Assembly (NCBI GenBank): GCA_947165895.1
Contig: CAMVCB010000009.1
Span: forward strand, 26,254 to 90,253
DNA length: 64,000 bases
Direction: 5' to 3'
Source of the DNA: an uncultured Treponema sp.
GTDB taxonomy: Bacteria > Spirochaetota > Spirochaetia > Treponematales > Treponemataceae
In this document: positions 7,733 to 15,882 of the stretch, one piece after another
How positions within the stretch are numbered: the stretch's first letter is position 1
Layout of the letters: each line of letters begins with the position of its first letter
The notes under the pieces: generated by a model
What the model was told of the DNA's origin: nothing
Database searches by the model: none
The model's input: only the letters and a program-made list of their open reading frames with translations
Translations under genes and position numbers: made by a program

Positions 7733-8109
7733 TGTATAAAATCCGAATGGGTATTCCCCAGATGCAGGAACTGTGGGAAAATCTTGAGAAAAAATATAGA
7801 GAGCAGACGGCAACTAAAAATGAGCTCAAACTCTTCAAGCTTTTAGTAAGCTGTTTTTCAAAACTAAGCAATGATCCTCGCTATCCAGGCCTTTGCACTC
7901 ACGATATTGAAGCTTTAACAAAACGCTACGGCCAGAAAGTTTGGGAATCATATCTGGAAAATCACAAACCCGCAGCTGGAAGAATCTTCTGGGTATATGG
8001 TCCGAATAAAAATGATATTACAATCATAGGAATTGAACCACACCCTAACGATAAAAAAGATGCTTATCAGAAAATCACACTTTCTTCAAAGGCTGAATCT
8101 CAGACATAA
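7732..8109 (+). CDS. Putative RelE/ParE-like toxin
   Basis: This 125-aa protein is coupled to the preceding gene. A helical N-terminal half (MQELWENLEKKYREQTATKN) leads to a C-terminal strand region: GRIFWVYGPNKNDITIIGIEPHPND. The GRIFW...ITIIGIEPHP pattern matches RelE-like folds, in which basic and aromatic residues of the terminal strands act on mRNA. It lacks an obvious catalytic triad, and family assignment is by architecture. It might act with the upstream antitoxin candidate as a growth regulator. Confidence 0.5.
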   Translation: MYKIRMGIPQMQELWENLEKKYREQTATKNELKLFKLLVSCFSKLSNDPRYPGLCTHDIEALTKRYGQKVWESYLENHKPAAGRIFWVYGPNKNDITIIGIEPHPNDKKDAYQKITLSSKAESQT

Positions 8110-8238
8110 ACAGAAAATAGCGAACAAACCAAAACTGAAAAGAAAAAGAGAAAATAAGCACTAAACGATCTTCCAAAAACGGAAGGTATTCAGTGATTTG
8201 AGGAGACTTTTCTGCTATAATTGAATTGAGGTTTCAGA

Positions 8239-8877
8239 ATGAAAGACGGCAAGATTCCAAATCCAATGACAATTCATCCTATAGCTGGTTATGACAAAGA
8301 GATTTATGTAAAACCCACTCTTAAGAATCCAAACATTATCGTTGGTGATTTTACTTATATTGCAGATTCCGATTTTGAAAGTCATGTGACTCATCTTTAT
8401 GAATGGAACGGTGACAAGCTGATTATCGGGAAGTTTTGTCAGATTGCAGCGGGTGTGGAATTCGTTATGAATGGAGCGAATCATCAGATGAATGCAGTTT
8501 CAACTTTTCCTTTCTACACGCTGGAGGGCTGGGACATGGAGGCCCCGCTGAAAAAAGATTTGCCGCTCAAGGGAGATACTGTCATCGGTAACGATGTTTG
8601 GATTGGGCAGAATGCCGTAATCATGCCGGGCGTTCATATTGGCGATGGTGCCATAATCGGAGCGAATGCCGTAGTTGCAAGTAACATTGCGCCATACACA
8701 ATCAATGTCGGAAATCCTTGCCGCACAATAAAAAAACGTTTTGATGACAAAATGATTAAACTTCTTGAAAAGTTCTGCTGGTGGGATAAGTCAATTGAGG
8801 AAATCAATAAGCTGATTCCGATTCTGACAAGTAGTGATTTGGAAATGGTGAGACGAGAGCTGAAGAAAAGGAAGTAG
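8239..8877 (+). CDS. Vat-like xenobiotic O-acetyltransferase (streptogramin A / CatB group)
   Basis: This 212-aa left-handed beta-helix acetyltransferase contains hexapeptide repeats (IIGKFCQIAAGVEF, VIGNDVWIGQNAVIMPGVHI, IGDGAIIGANAVVASN). It also has the GANHQMNAVSTFPF loop, whose His is the family's catalytic base, and the late NVGNPCRTIKKRF turn. Length and motifs match the XAT family, which uses acetyl-CoA to acetylate virginiamycin-type antibiotics or chloramphenicol. The substrate cannot be read from sequence. A TATAAT box (8216-8221) and a GAGG site precede it. Confidence 0.85.
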   Translation: MKDGKIPNPMTIHPIAGYDKEIYVKPTLKNPNIIVGDFTYIADSDFESHVTHLYEWNGDKLIIGKFCQIAAGVEFVMNGANHQMNAVSTFPFYTLEGWDMEAPLKKDLPLKGDTVIGNDVWIGQNAVIMPGVHIGDGAIIGANAVVASNIAPYTINVGNPCRTIKKRFDDKMIKLLEKFCWWDKSIEEINKLIPILTSSDLEMVRRELKKRK

Positions 8878-8886
8878 GATATTAAA

Positions 8887-9272
8887 ATGGCCAGATACAT
8901 TGCTTTACTTCGCGGAATAAATATCAGCGGGAAAAATAAAATCTCCATGCCTGAACTGAAAACTGCCCTTGGCGAAAAAGGTTTTGCAGATGTAAAAACA
9001 TATCTGAACAGCGGGGAAGTGACAGCAAAGATATTTATGACAATTTGATTTTTGCAATTGCTCCAAACAGTATTGAAAGTGTGGCCGAAAAAATCGGGAA
9101 GCCGTCTGCAGAACTTGAAAAAGTCCAAATCTGCGGAAATGCGGCCTTCTGGTCATTTGATCGCAAACTATATGCAAAAGCCAACTGGTGGAAAAAGACT
9201 GCGACTCCTGGCATTGGAGAAATGATTACAATCCGAACTGCAAATACATTGCGAAAGATTGCGGAGATGTAA
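8887..9272 (+). pseudogene. DUF1697 protein, internally deleted
   Basis: The start reads MARYIALLRGINISGKNKIS and continues to TYLNSGEV, the typical N-terminus of DUF1697. The frame then stops at 9048. The other frame resumes with family C-terminal sequence (FDRKLYAKANWWKK, ITIRTANTLRKIAEM) up to 9272. About 50-60 residues of the middle are missing, so the gene is broken by deletion with a frameshift. Confidence 0.7.
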
Positions 9273-9280
9273 AATCTGAA

Positions 9281-9370
9281 TTGAAACATCGAGCCATACG
9301 GGGATTTCTTTTGGAACATTGAAAGGGCAGACTCCGCCGGGAGCAAAACCGGTAATTGCTTCAACCTGAT
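9281..9370 (-). pseudogene. 90-bp internal fragment of ybaK
   Basis: These 90 bases match 17318-17407, inside the intact ybaK gene, with only two differences that I can count. They have no start or stop of their own and sit between the DUF1697 pseudogene and the end of the membrane protein gene. This looks like a recent partial duplication. Confidence 0.75.
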
Positions 9371-9969
9371 CAATGAAAAGTATTTTTCGTGATTCTTAAA
9401 ATCAGCCGGTAAACTGCATAGCAGATTGCGGCACTGATGATTTTATCAACAAGATTTGTTAGAGTTCCGCCGATGTATGCTGCGACATTCAGATTGCGGA
9501 TAACCACATAAATTCCCTGAACTGCGTTATCAACCTGAGGAATTGAGGTGTTTGCTTTATAAAAAAGTGCGCTTATTGTGTCTCCCAGAATTGAGTTTGA
9601 AAGAGATGCAAAGAAACCTGCCCACATAAAGCTGGAAGAGGAAAGCAATTTATCCTTAAGATGATTTTTTCTTTCTGCACGGAAAACAAAATATGCAATT
9701 ACAGCTGTAGAAATGTGGCATGTCATAAAAAGGATTCCTGTGTTTGCAAAAATGTATAAAAGCAGGTTTGAAGCGACAGCGCAGATAAGCCCAGGCACAA
9801 GTCCGCACAAGGCAGTTACTGCAATGGTCATCACGGAATCAAGATAGAGGGGAAATGCAATAAGACCTGCCAGTACTGAGCCCAGGTAATTTATTCCGAT
9901 TGAAGAGGCAGTAAAGAGGACGATGAAAATTATTTGAGAAACAGAAGAAAATGACTTTTTATTTGTCAT
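9370..9969 (-). CDS. Six-helix membrane protein in a two-component operon
   Basis: This 199-aa protein has about five or six hydrophobic helices; GLVPGLICAVASNLLLYIF and the C-terminal GTLTNLVDKIISAAICYAVYR stand out. Overall it resembles S-components of ECF-type vitamin transporters or substrate-sensing membrane domains, but no substrate motif is visible. It overlaps the response regulator gene by 11 bases and is the third gene of the kinase-regulator operon. It may supply the signal, or it may be a conserved partner. Its 3' end abuts the ybaK fragment. Confidence 0.6.
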   Translation of the reverse strand: MTNKKSFSSVSQIIFIVLFTASSIGINYLGSVLAGLIAFPLYLDSVMTIAVTALCGLVPGLICAVASNLLLYIFANTGILFMTCHISTAVIAYFVFRAERKNHLKDKLLSSSSFMWAGFFASLSNSILGDTISALFYKANTSIPQVDNAVQGIYVVIRNLNVAAYIGGTLTNLVDKIISAAICYAVYRLILRITKNTFH

Positions 9970-10642
9970 AGATTAGTCCCAGAAGCTTTGCTTTTTCCAG
10001 TAAATCGTGACGGTCTTTTATATCCAGTTTTGAGTACACCGCCGTCCGCTGATTGATTACAGTTTTCTCTGACTTACCGAGTTTTCTTGCAATGTCGATG
10101 ATTTCCATATTTTGAGACAGCAGGATGAAAATTTCCCGCTCCTTGGCAGAGAGGTCTTTGTAATTGTCAAAAAGGTAACTCAAATCATTTGTAATGTCGT
10201 GGGCACGTCCTTTTTTTGTCAGGAGCGACTGCATTATTTCTGTGGCCGCCTTGTTGTAGTAGGAATTGCCTTTTGAAATCGTTGTGATTGCAAGCGCAAC
10301 TTCATCAATTGTGGCGTCTTTTGTAACGTAGCCTTGAACCCCGTTGAGCAGGGCATTTTGAACATGAATCACATCATTAAACATCGTATAAATCATGATA
10401 GAAATAGAGGAGTTGATTTTTTTGATTTCAGGAATTATTTCCAGTCCGCTTTTTCCGTCAAGATTTAAATCAAGGATTGCAATCTGAAGGTCAGGATTAT
10501 TTTTTAAGGCCTCAAGGGCAGTCTCGTAATCGCTTGCACAGACAAAATCAAAATCCGGATTTTTGCTTTTCAGCATCTCTTTCATTCCGTCCCGCAGTCC
10601 TACATGATCATCTACAAACAGAATCTTTAATTGTGATTGCAA
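9959..10642 (-). CDS. NarL/FixJ-family response regulator
   Basis: This 227-aa regulator has an N-terminal receiver domain with the acidic DD pair at 11-12, phospho-acceptor Asp58 in AILDLNLDGKSG and the conserved Lys in VTKDA. The C-terminal LuxR-type HTH (about 168-222) reads LSAKEREIFILLSQNMEIID and then KTVINQRTAVYSKLDI. It overlaps the kinase gene by 35 bases and the membrane protein gene by 11, so the three are one operon. Targets are unknown. Confidence 0.92.
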   Translation of the reverse strand: MQSQLKILFVDDHVGLRDGMKEMLKSKNPDFDFVCASDYETALEALKNNPDLQIAILDLNLDGKSGLEIIPEIKKINSSISIMIYTMFNDVIHVQNALLNGVQGYVTKDATIDEVALAITTISKGNSYYNKAATEIMQSLLTKKGRAHDITNDLSYLFDNYKDLSAKEREIFILLSQNMEIIDIARKLGKSEKTVINQRTAVYSKLDIKDRHDLLEKAKLLGLIYDK

Positions 10643-11675
10643 TTGTTGTTCCTCCTTCGTGAATAAAATCTACCGTACCGCCCAAAAGTTCAACGCGTTC
10701 CTTAATGTTTGAAACTCCGTAGTGCTGGCGTCCGCCCCTGGTATTTTTCTCTGTTACTTCTTCTTCGCTAAAGCCTTTTCCGTCATCTTTTATGATGAAT
10801 TTAAAATCGTCGATGCCGTCTACAAAACGGATTTCCACATTGCTGGCATTTGCGTGGCGCGAAATATTGGAAAGAGCTTCCTGCAAAATTCGTATCAGCT
10901 CAACCTGAATATTTTCGTTGAGATTCTGAATCTTTGTGGAGCCGACATAAACCTTTGTAGAAATATTATAGTTGGCCTCAAGAGTCGCCGCCATCTTTCT
11001 TACGATTTCTTCAAAACTCTGATTCAAATCCAAGTGCGTTGCTCCAATCATATAGCGAACTTCGTTAAAAGCCTGCTGGGCGTAAAATTTTGATTTTGAA
11101 AGGTCTTCTTTTTCAAGATAGAGCTTTAAGGCGGCAAGATCCTGGGCAACTCCGTCGTGAAGGTTGCGGCTGATTTTAGACTGTTCCTCGTTCATCACCT
11201 TGAGCCGCTGAAAATCAATTTTGTTTTTAAAATATTTTTCTGCAATCAGATACACTGCAATGACAATCAGAATCAGCGAGCAGTAGAGCAGGGAATCGTA
11301 GCCAAAGTTGAGGCGGCTTTCAGTCTGGTGCATTTGATTCTGGAAAGTGATGATTGGTTCAATCGTACTTTTGTTTTCGCCAAGAAGGGTAAGGATTTGA
11401 GAAAGTTCTGCCTTAAGGTCAGAATCAAAATAGGTGAAAGGCTCGTAATCATACTCCAGTTTTTGAATCAGATTCTGATGATTAAAAATGCCGCTGTTTT
11501 CTTCCAGCTGAATCTTAAGCATCTGGGAATTCATATCTGCAATCTTTTTATTTGTGTAAGTTTTGCAGCCGATGGAAAATCCAAAGTTCAGAACTGCGAT
11601 ATAGATGAAAATAAATTCGATTTTAAAGAGGGACTTTATTTTAAAACCTGCTCTTGCAGATGGCCTTTTATTCAT
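10608..11675 (-). CDS. NarX-type sensor histidine kinase (HisKA_3)
   Basis: This 355-aa kinase has two membrane helices (about 18-37 and 127-145) enclosing an extracytoplasmic sensor of roughly 90 residues. The dimerisation helix carries the HisKA_3 H-box ISRNLHDGVAQDLAALKLYL, with His173 as phospho-acceptor. The ATPase domain shows N-box LQEALSNISRHANAS, the DDGKGFS box and HYGVSNIKERVELLGG. It is the first gene of the operon and probably phosphorylates the overlapping NarL-type regulator. The sensed signal is not evident. Confidence 0.92.
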   Translation of the reverse strand: MNKRPSARAGFKIKSLFKIEFIFIYIAVLNFGFSIGCKTYTNKKIADMNSQMLKIQLEENSGIFNHQNLIQKLEYDYEPFTYFDSDLKAELSQILTLLGENKSTIEPIITFQNQMHQTESRLNFGYDSLLYCSLILIVIAVYLIAEKYFKNKIDFQRLKVMNEEQSKISRNLHDGVAQDLAALKLYLEKEDLSKSKFYAQQAFNEVRYMIGATHLDLNQSFEEIVRKMAATLEANYNISTKVYVGSTKIQNLNENIQVELIRILQEALSNISRHANASNVEIRFVDGIDDFKFIIKDDGKGFSEEEVTEKNTRGGRQHYGVSNIKERVELLGGTVDFIHEGGTTIAITIKDSVCR

Positions 11676-11811
11676 GAGTGTCAGTATATAGCAAAAAGCA
11701 ATTTTATCTTTGGGAAATTTTCCTAAAAATTTGCCATTTTTATTAGGAAGTTTTCTTAAAGGAATTTTGAGGCCATGCGGTAGAATGTTGAAAACTAATT
11801 GAGGTGATGAA

Positions 11812-12561
11812 ATGAAGTTTTGTATTAAATGCGGTAATCAGTTGAGTGACCAGGCAAATTTTTGTGATAAATGCGGCTCGCCAGTTTCAAACGCACAGAC
11901 TCCTCCTCCAATTCCTGGAGCAAATGAGAATGTTGCAGATGACACAAAAAGAAAGGAAGTATTTGTAGGAGTTAAAAGAAAATGTCCGGTCTGCGGAGTA
12001 GAAGTTCCTGCCTTTGCGCTGACATGTCCCAAAGGTCATGAATTATCAGGAATAAACGTAAGCAAAACCTCAAAAGATTTTCAGGAAGGACTTATAAAGT
12101 ACGAGGGAAAAGAAGAGCGTGATTTTGTTGCTTCATTTCCAATTCCAAATGAAAGAGAAGAACTTGGAAACTTTATGCTTATGGTTGCATCAATCTTAAA
12201 GCAGGACATGCAGAATGGTGCAGACCAAATGCGTGTAAGTTCTTTTTCAAGTAAATTTGATGAAATAAAAAGTAAAGTTTATATGATGTTTAAAAAAGAT
12301 GATCCGATTTTTGAAGAAACTAAAAAGTGGGAAGCATCTATAAATGAATGGTATGACAATTATAAAAAGATCATTGAAGAACGAGCCATTATAAACAGGA
12401 AGAAGCAGAAAGAACAGGAAAGAAAGAATAGAAAATGGGAAAGAAAACGAAACAGTTTTTGGTATAACGCAAGTGAGGATACAAAAACAGCTTTTATAAT
12501 TGGCGGGGTAGCAATTGCTCTTTTGTGTATTCTGTGGATCGTTCTCAAATATACTATGTAA
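11812..12561 (+). CDS. Zinc-ribbon, tail-anchored membrane protein
   Basis: This 249-aa protein begins with a zinc ribbon, CIKCGN...FCDKCGS (residues 3-22). A Pro-rich linker leads to a second ribbon-like pair, CPVCG...TCPKGHE (about 61-80). A helical, charged middle follows, with a basic coiled stretch (RKKQKEQERKNRKWERKR). One C-terminal membrane helix (IIGGVAIALLCILWIVL) would leave the zinc ribbons in the cytoplasm. It is first in a run of same-strand genes including an SPFH protein, a setting that recalls the ydj-type envelope-stress clusters of Bacillus. It is preceded by GAGGTGATGAAATG, which contains a GAGG site. Confidence 0.7.
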   Translation: MKFCIKCGNQLSDQANFCDKCGSPVSNAQTPPPIPGANENVADDTKRKEVFVGVKRKCPVCGVEVPAFALTCPKGHELSGINVSKTSKDFQEGLIKYEGKEERDFVASFPIPNEREELGNFMLMVASILKQDMQNGADQMRVSSFSSKFDEIKSKVYMMFKKDDPIFEETKKWEASINEWYDNYKKIIEERAIINRKKQKEQERKNRKWERKRNSFWYNASEDTKTAFIIGGVAIALLCILWIVLKYTM

Positions 12562-12588
12562 TACAACACATTTTAACTGAGGTGCTTA

Positions 12589-13161
12589 ATGTCAGAAACA
12601 AATATTCAAAATCAAAAAGAGATATTCCTTAAATCAGAATTCTTTTTACTTTCTTGGGCTGCTGCCGTTCAACAAAGAAATAGGGGACAGAAACTTTTTA
12701 AGAAGAATATTTCGAATGAAAAAAAGAATGAATTCAAGAAGAACTTATTTGAGTTTACAGAAGACATCCTAGAAACTTATAAAACGCAAAGAGTAAACGC
12801 AAATGTTCATCATGAAAATCTATTACAAGTCCATAAATTTATAAGTGAAGGAAAAGGGATTTTTACAGATGACTCATATGCATTTAATTTCTCTACTGCA
12901 CAGAAATATTTTAACATGATGTGTAAATACTATTGGTGTGCAGGATTCATTGAGGAACCTCCAGAGTTACCTGTTGATAGTATTAACTTATCAAATATTG
13001 GAATAAAAGATAGTTGGACGAAAGAAATCATAACAAAAGATGACTATGAAAAAGTGATAGAGGATTTTCGTACGAATGAAAGTGTTTCAAGTGAAAGTTC
13101 TCTCGCAGTGTGGGAGTTAAAAAACTGGAATAGGAGACAATTTAATGGGTTTATTCAATAA
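12589..13161 (+). CDS. Hypothetical soluble protein, 190 aa
   Basis: I do not recognise this family. The protein is highly charged and mostly helical, with a YYWCAGFIEEPPELPVDSIN segment in the middle and a C-terminus ending NRRQFNGFIQ. It has no signal peptide or membrane segment. It begins 27 bases after the zinc-ribbon gene and overlaps the SPFH gene by 17 bases, so all three are probably co-transcribed and the latter two translationally coupled. That placement suggests a partner of the SPFH protein. Confidence 0.6.
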   Translation: MSETNIQNQKEIFLKSEFFLLSWAAAVQQRNRGQKLFKKNISNEKKNEFKKNLFEFTEDILETYKTQRVNANVHHENLLQVHKFISEGKGIFTDDSYAFNFSTAQKYFNMMCKYYWCAGFIEEPPELPVDSINLSNIGIKDSWTKEIITKDDYEKVIEDFRTNESVSSESSLAVWELKNWNRRQFNGFIQ

Positions 13162-14488
13162 AAAAAACGAAGGCGGATTGATGGATGTAATCCGCTGTGA
13201 TGAAAAAGAATACTTAATCTGGAAATGGCGTCCGACTGGAGAAGATGTAAACACCACTAAGAAAGAAAATTCAATCCGCTATGGTTCAAGCCTGAGGGTA
13301 AAGGACGGTGAAGTCGCAGTTTTTGTTTATCCTGGAGAAAATGGAAATCAGGATTTTATAGAAGGACCGTTTGATCAGACAATAAAAACCGGAAACTTCC
13401 CAGTTCTTTCAAGTATCGTTGGTGCGGCTTTTGGCGGTTCAAGTCCTTTTCAGGCTGAAATCTATTTTATAAATCTTGCGGGTCTGATTCAGACAGGATT
13501 TGCAGTTCCTTATTTTGACGTTGCAGATCCCCGTTTCCTGGATTATTCAGTTCCCGTAGCTGTTCGCGGTGATATTCGTTTTAAAATTACAGACTACAAA
13601 GAATTCATCAAACAGCGACGCCTGATAAATTTTGACCTGGATGATTTTAAATCTCAGATACAATCAGCTGTAACAAAATATGTAAAAAGTGTAGTAGCAA
13701 ATATTCCTTCAGAGAAAGGAATCCCAGTAATTCAGCTTGAGCGTAAACTTACAGAAATTAACGATGTAATTGAAGAATCTCTGAAAAAACGTTTACAGAA
13801 TGAGTTTGGTGTAACTGTAAGTTCAGTAGATATAGAAGATATCGATATTGATAAAACTTCTGATGGTTATAATCAGCTTAAAGCCGTTACCCAGGATGTA
13901 ACGACACAGACAATACAGCGGCAGACAAATGCAAACCTTACCAACATGGAAGAAACCTTACGCATTCAGCGTGAGGGTATGGCTCAGGCTCAAAGACTTC
14001 AGAATGAAAGCGCAAATCTTTCTGCGTTCCAGCTTGAAAAACAGGCAGAGGTTGGAATTGCAGGCGCAAATGCTTTTGGCAAAATGGGTGCAAACGGCGC
14101 TATGGGAATCAATCTTGGAAATGGTGGGGGAATGAACCCGGCAGGAATGATGGCTGGAATGGCGATGGGAAGTGCAATCGGACAGAACATGGCTGGTATG
14201 GTTGGTGGCATGATAAATGGAATGAATCAGCAGGTGCCACCGCAGGCTCAGAATATTCCGCCGGTTCCGGGAAATGAAAGTTATCATGTAGCAGTTAATG
14301 GAACTGCAACCGGTCCCTATACTATTTCGGTCTTATCAACAATGGCAGCAAACGGTCAGCTGACTTCTGAAAGTCTTGTCTGGAAGCAGGGTATGTCTAA
14401 CTGGGAAAAAGCTGGCTCTGTTTCCTCGCTTGCAGGTTTATTTACATCAAGCGTTCCGCCCGTTCCCCCGGTGCCACCACAGATGTAA
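13145..14488 (+). CDS. SPFH-domain protein with C-terminal GYF_2 domain
   Basis: This 447-aa protein matches the YdjI-like SPFH group, starting MGLFNKKNEGGLMDVIRCDE and including WKWRP and DPRFLDYSVPVAVRGDIRFK. SPFH spans about residues 25-245. A helical stretch follows, then a Gly/Met-rich low-complexity region (about 300-360). A GYF_2 (DUF4339) module at about 378-430 has YHVAVNGTATGPYTISVL and LVWKQGMSNWEKAG. A Pro-rich tail (VPPVPPVPPQM) may be a ligand for GYF-like domains. Such proteins form membrane-associated oligomers. The zinc-ribbon gene upstream and the small membrane protein downstream are likely partners. Confidence 0.85.
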   Translation: MGLFNKKNEGGLMDVIRCDEKEYLIWKWRPTGEDVNTTKKENSIRYGSSLRVKDGEVAVFVYPGENGNQDFIEGPFDQTIKTGNFPVLSSIVGAAFGGSSPFQAEIYFINLAGLIQTGFAVPYFDVADPRFLDYSVPVAVRGDIRFKITDYKEFIKQRRLINFDLDDFKSQIQSAVTKYVKSVVANIPSEKGIPVIQLERKLTEINDVIEESLKKRLQNEFGVTVSSVDIEDIDIDKTSDGYNQLKAVTQDVTTQTIQRQTNANLTNMEETLRIQREGMAQAQRLQNESANLSAFQLEKQAEVGIAGANAFGKMGANGAMGINLGNGGGMNPAGMMAGMAMGSAIGQNMAGMVGGMINGMNQQVPPQAQNIPPVPGNESYHVAVNGTATGPYTISVLSTMAANGQLTSESLVWKQGMSNWEKAGSVSSLAGLFTSSVPPVPPVPPQM

Positions 14489-14509
14489 TCTAATTTTAGG
14501 AGAAAGAAA

Positions 14510-14857
14510 ATGAAATGTAATATTTTTTTGACTGTAGCTTCTGTATTTATTGCAGCATTAATCGGATATGGTTTTTATGCAGCAAATTCAAGTGAGTCCT
14601 TTGTCTGGCTTTTATGCAGTGTGACTGGAATCACTTCTGCACTTACTTTGACAGGAATTTTTGGAATCTCAACCAAAGGAAGAACTGGAGGAATAAACAT
14701 AACGGCTTTGTCGTCAATCTTTTTTGTCCTTTTTTTAATCTGCAATCTCGTGTTTGCTTTTACGGCTGTAAAACTTGCACCTTATGTGATTATTAATGGA
14801 ATCTTACTGATTATTTATACTATAGGAATTTATGGCATAGTAAAAAGCAGACAGTAA
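14510..14857 (+). CDS. Small four-helix membrane protein
   Basis: This 115-aa protein is nearly all hydrophobic, with about four membrane helices and an N-terminus that could be read as a signal anchor. An AGGAGAAAG site precedes the ATG, 21 bases after the SPFH gene, so it is probably the last gene of that operon. No family-defining motif is seen. Confidence 0.65.
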   Translation: MKCNIFLTVASVFIAALIGYGFYAANSSESFVWLLCSVTGITSALTLTGIFGISTKGRTGGINITALSSIFFVLFLICNLVFAFTAVKLAPYVIINGILLIIYTIGIYGIVKSRQ

Positions 14858-14931
14858 AAAATTTTGCATTTTTTTAAAGAATTTTACTTAAAAAAAACAC
14901 CTTTTGTGTATTTATTATATAGAGGTAAAGT

Positions 14932-15771
14932 ATGAAAGATACAGGCGATAATCTGGCGGCTGCTGAGTTAGCTGCTGATAAATTAATAAATATTATGCTG
15001 AATATGATTCATCCTGTGGAAGACAGGCAGAAGAAAAATGAACTTTTTAAGGATTTCCTTTCTGAAGTTCTTAGCGAAACCCTGGGGTCTCCGGTAATAG
15101 AAAACATAGGCAAATATTCTTTTGAAATTGGGGAAGTGAATATTACGGAAGAATTTGAAAGCCTTGTTGACCATGAAGGCAGCTCAGGAAGAATCGACAG
15201 CGAGGATAAAGTCTATTCTTCCATGTTGAATGGAGAAAGGCTCTTTTTATTTACAGACAAGTGGTTTGATAACCTTGGGCTAATTCTTCATGACCAGCAG
15301 TATGATTTGGCCTATCTTCATGACTTGAAATATTTTACCGAGGTTTTAGCTGTAAATTTTGAGAAGGCATTTATTAGGGTAAGTTGCAGGCAGAATCAGG
15401 ACTCTGGAAAAATGATTCTTTCTAATAAAAAGTCAACAAGTTTTATCGGGCAAAATTCCATCGACCTCAAAACAGATGATATGAAGCAAATGGGCTATTT
15501 TGCAAAATTTGAAATAAGACGCGATGCAAAGATCTATACCGACCCCTTTCAAATATGGATTTCAGGTAAGCTTATGGAACAAATCAATCTTGAGCCTTTG
15601 CAGATATTGAGGCTGCGTGATGAACCGGAAGGTATATTTGACATGACGCCGGAAGAATATGAACAGTTTAAGAAAGATGCTGCTGAAAGAATAAAAGAAA
15701 TGGAAAAAAAAGCATTGGAAAGATTAAGAAATCCTGGTCGGAGATCATTACGCGATTATATCGAATCTTAA
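14932..15771 (+). CDS. Hypothetical protein, 279 aa
   Basis: I do not recognise this protein. It is acidic and soluble, with a helical N-terminus (LAAAELAADKLINIMLNMIH), a beta-rich middle and a charged C-terminal coiled segment (EQFKKDAAERIKEMEKKALE). Its start follows AGAGGTAAAGT, and an AT-rich stretch of about 75 bases separates it from the SPFH operon, which may hold its own promoter. The next gene is separated by a hairpin with a T-tract. Confidence 0.55.
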   Translation: MKDTGDNLAAAELAADKLINIMLNMIHPVEDRQKKNELFKDFLSEVLSETLGSPVIENIGKYSFEIGEVNITEEFESLVDHEGSSGRIDSEDKVYSSMLNGERLFLFTDKWFDNLGLILHDQQYDLAYLHDLKYFTEVLAVNFEKAFIRVSCRQNQDSGKMILSNKKSTSFIGQNSIDLKTDDMKQMGYFAKFEIRRDAKIYTDPFQIWISGKLMEQINLEPLQILRLRDEPEGIFDMTPEEYEQFKKDAAERIKEMEKKALERLRNPGRRSLRDYIES

Positions 15772-15785
15772 GATTAGTAAAAGTT

Positions 15786-15856
15786 AGCAGGGCTTAGAGA
15801 AGCGCGGACTGTGGAGAATTTCAGCCTGTGCAAATTGGTATAAGCTCTGCTTTTTT
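15786..15856 (+). terminator. Multi-arm hairpin with T-tract (terminator or structured RNA)
   Basis: AGCAGGGCTTA (15786-15796) pairs with TAAGCTCTGCT (15841-15851) with one mismatch, and six T residues follow. The 44-base loop contains a second arm (GCGCGGACTG with CAGCCTGTGC). It ends the upstream transcript or acts as a leader for the gene at 15883. Confidence 0.5.
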
Positions 15857-15882
15857 GTATTGGAAATATAAGAGGTGACATC

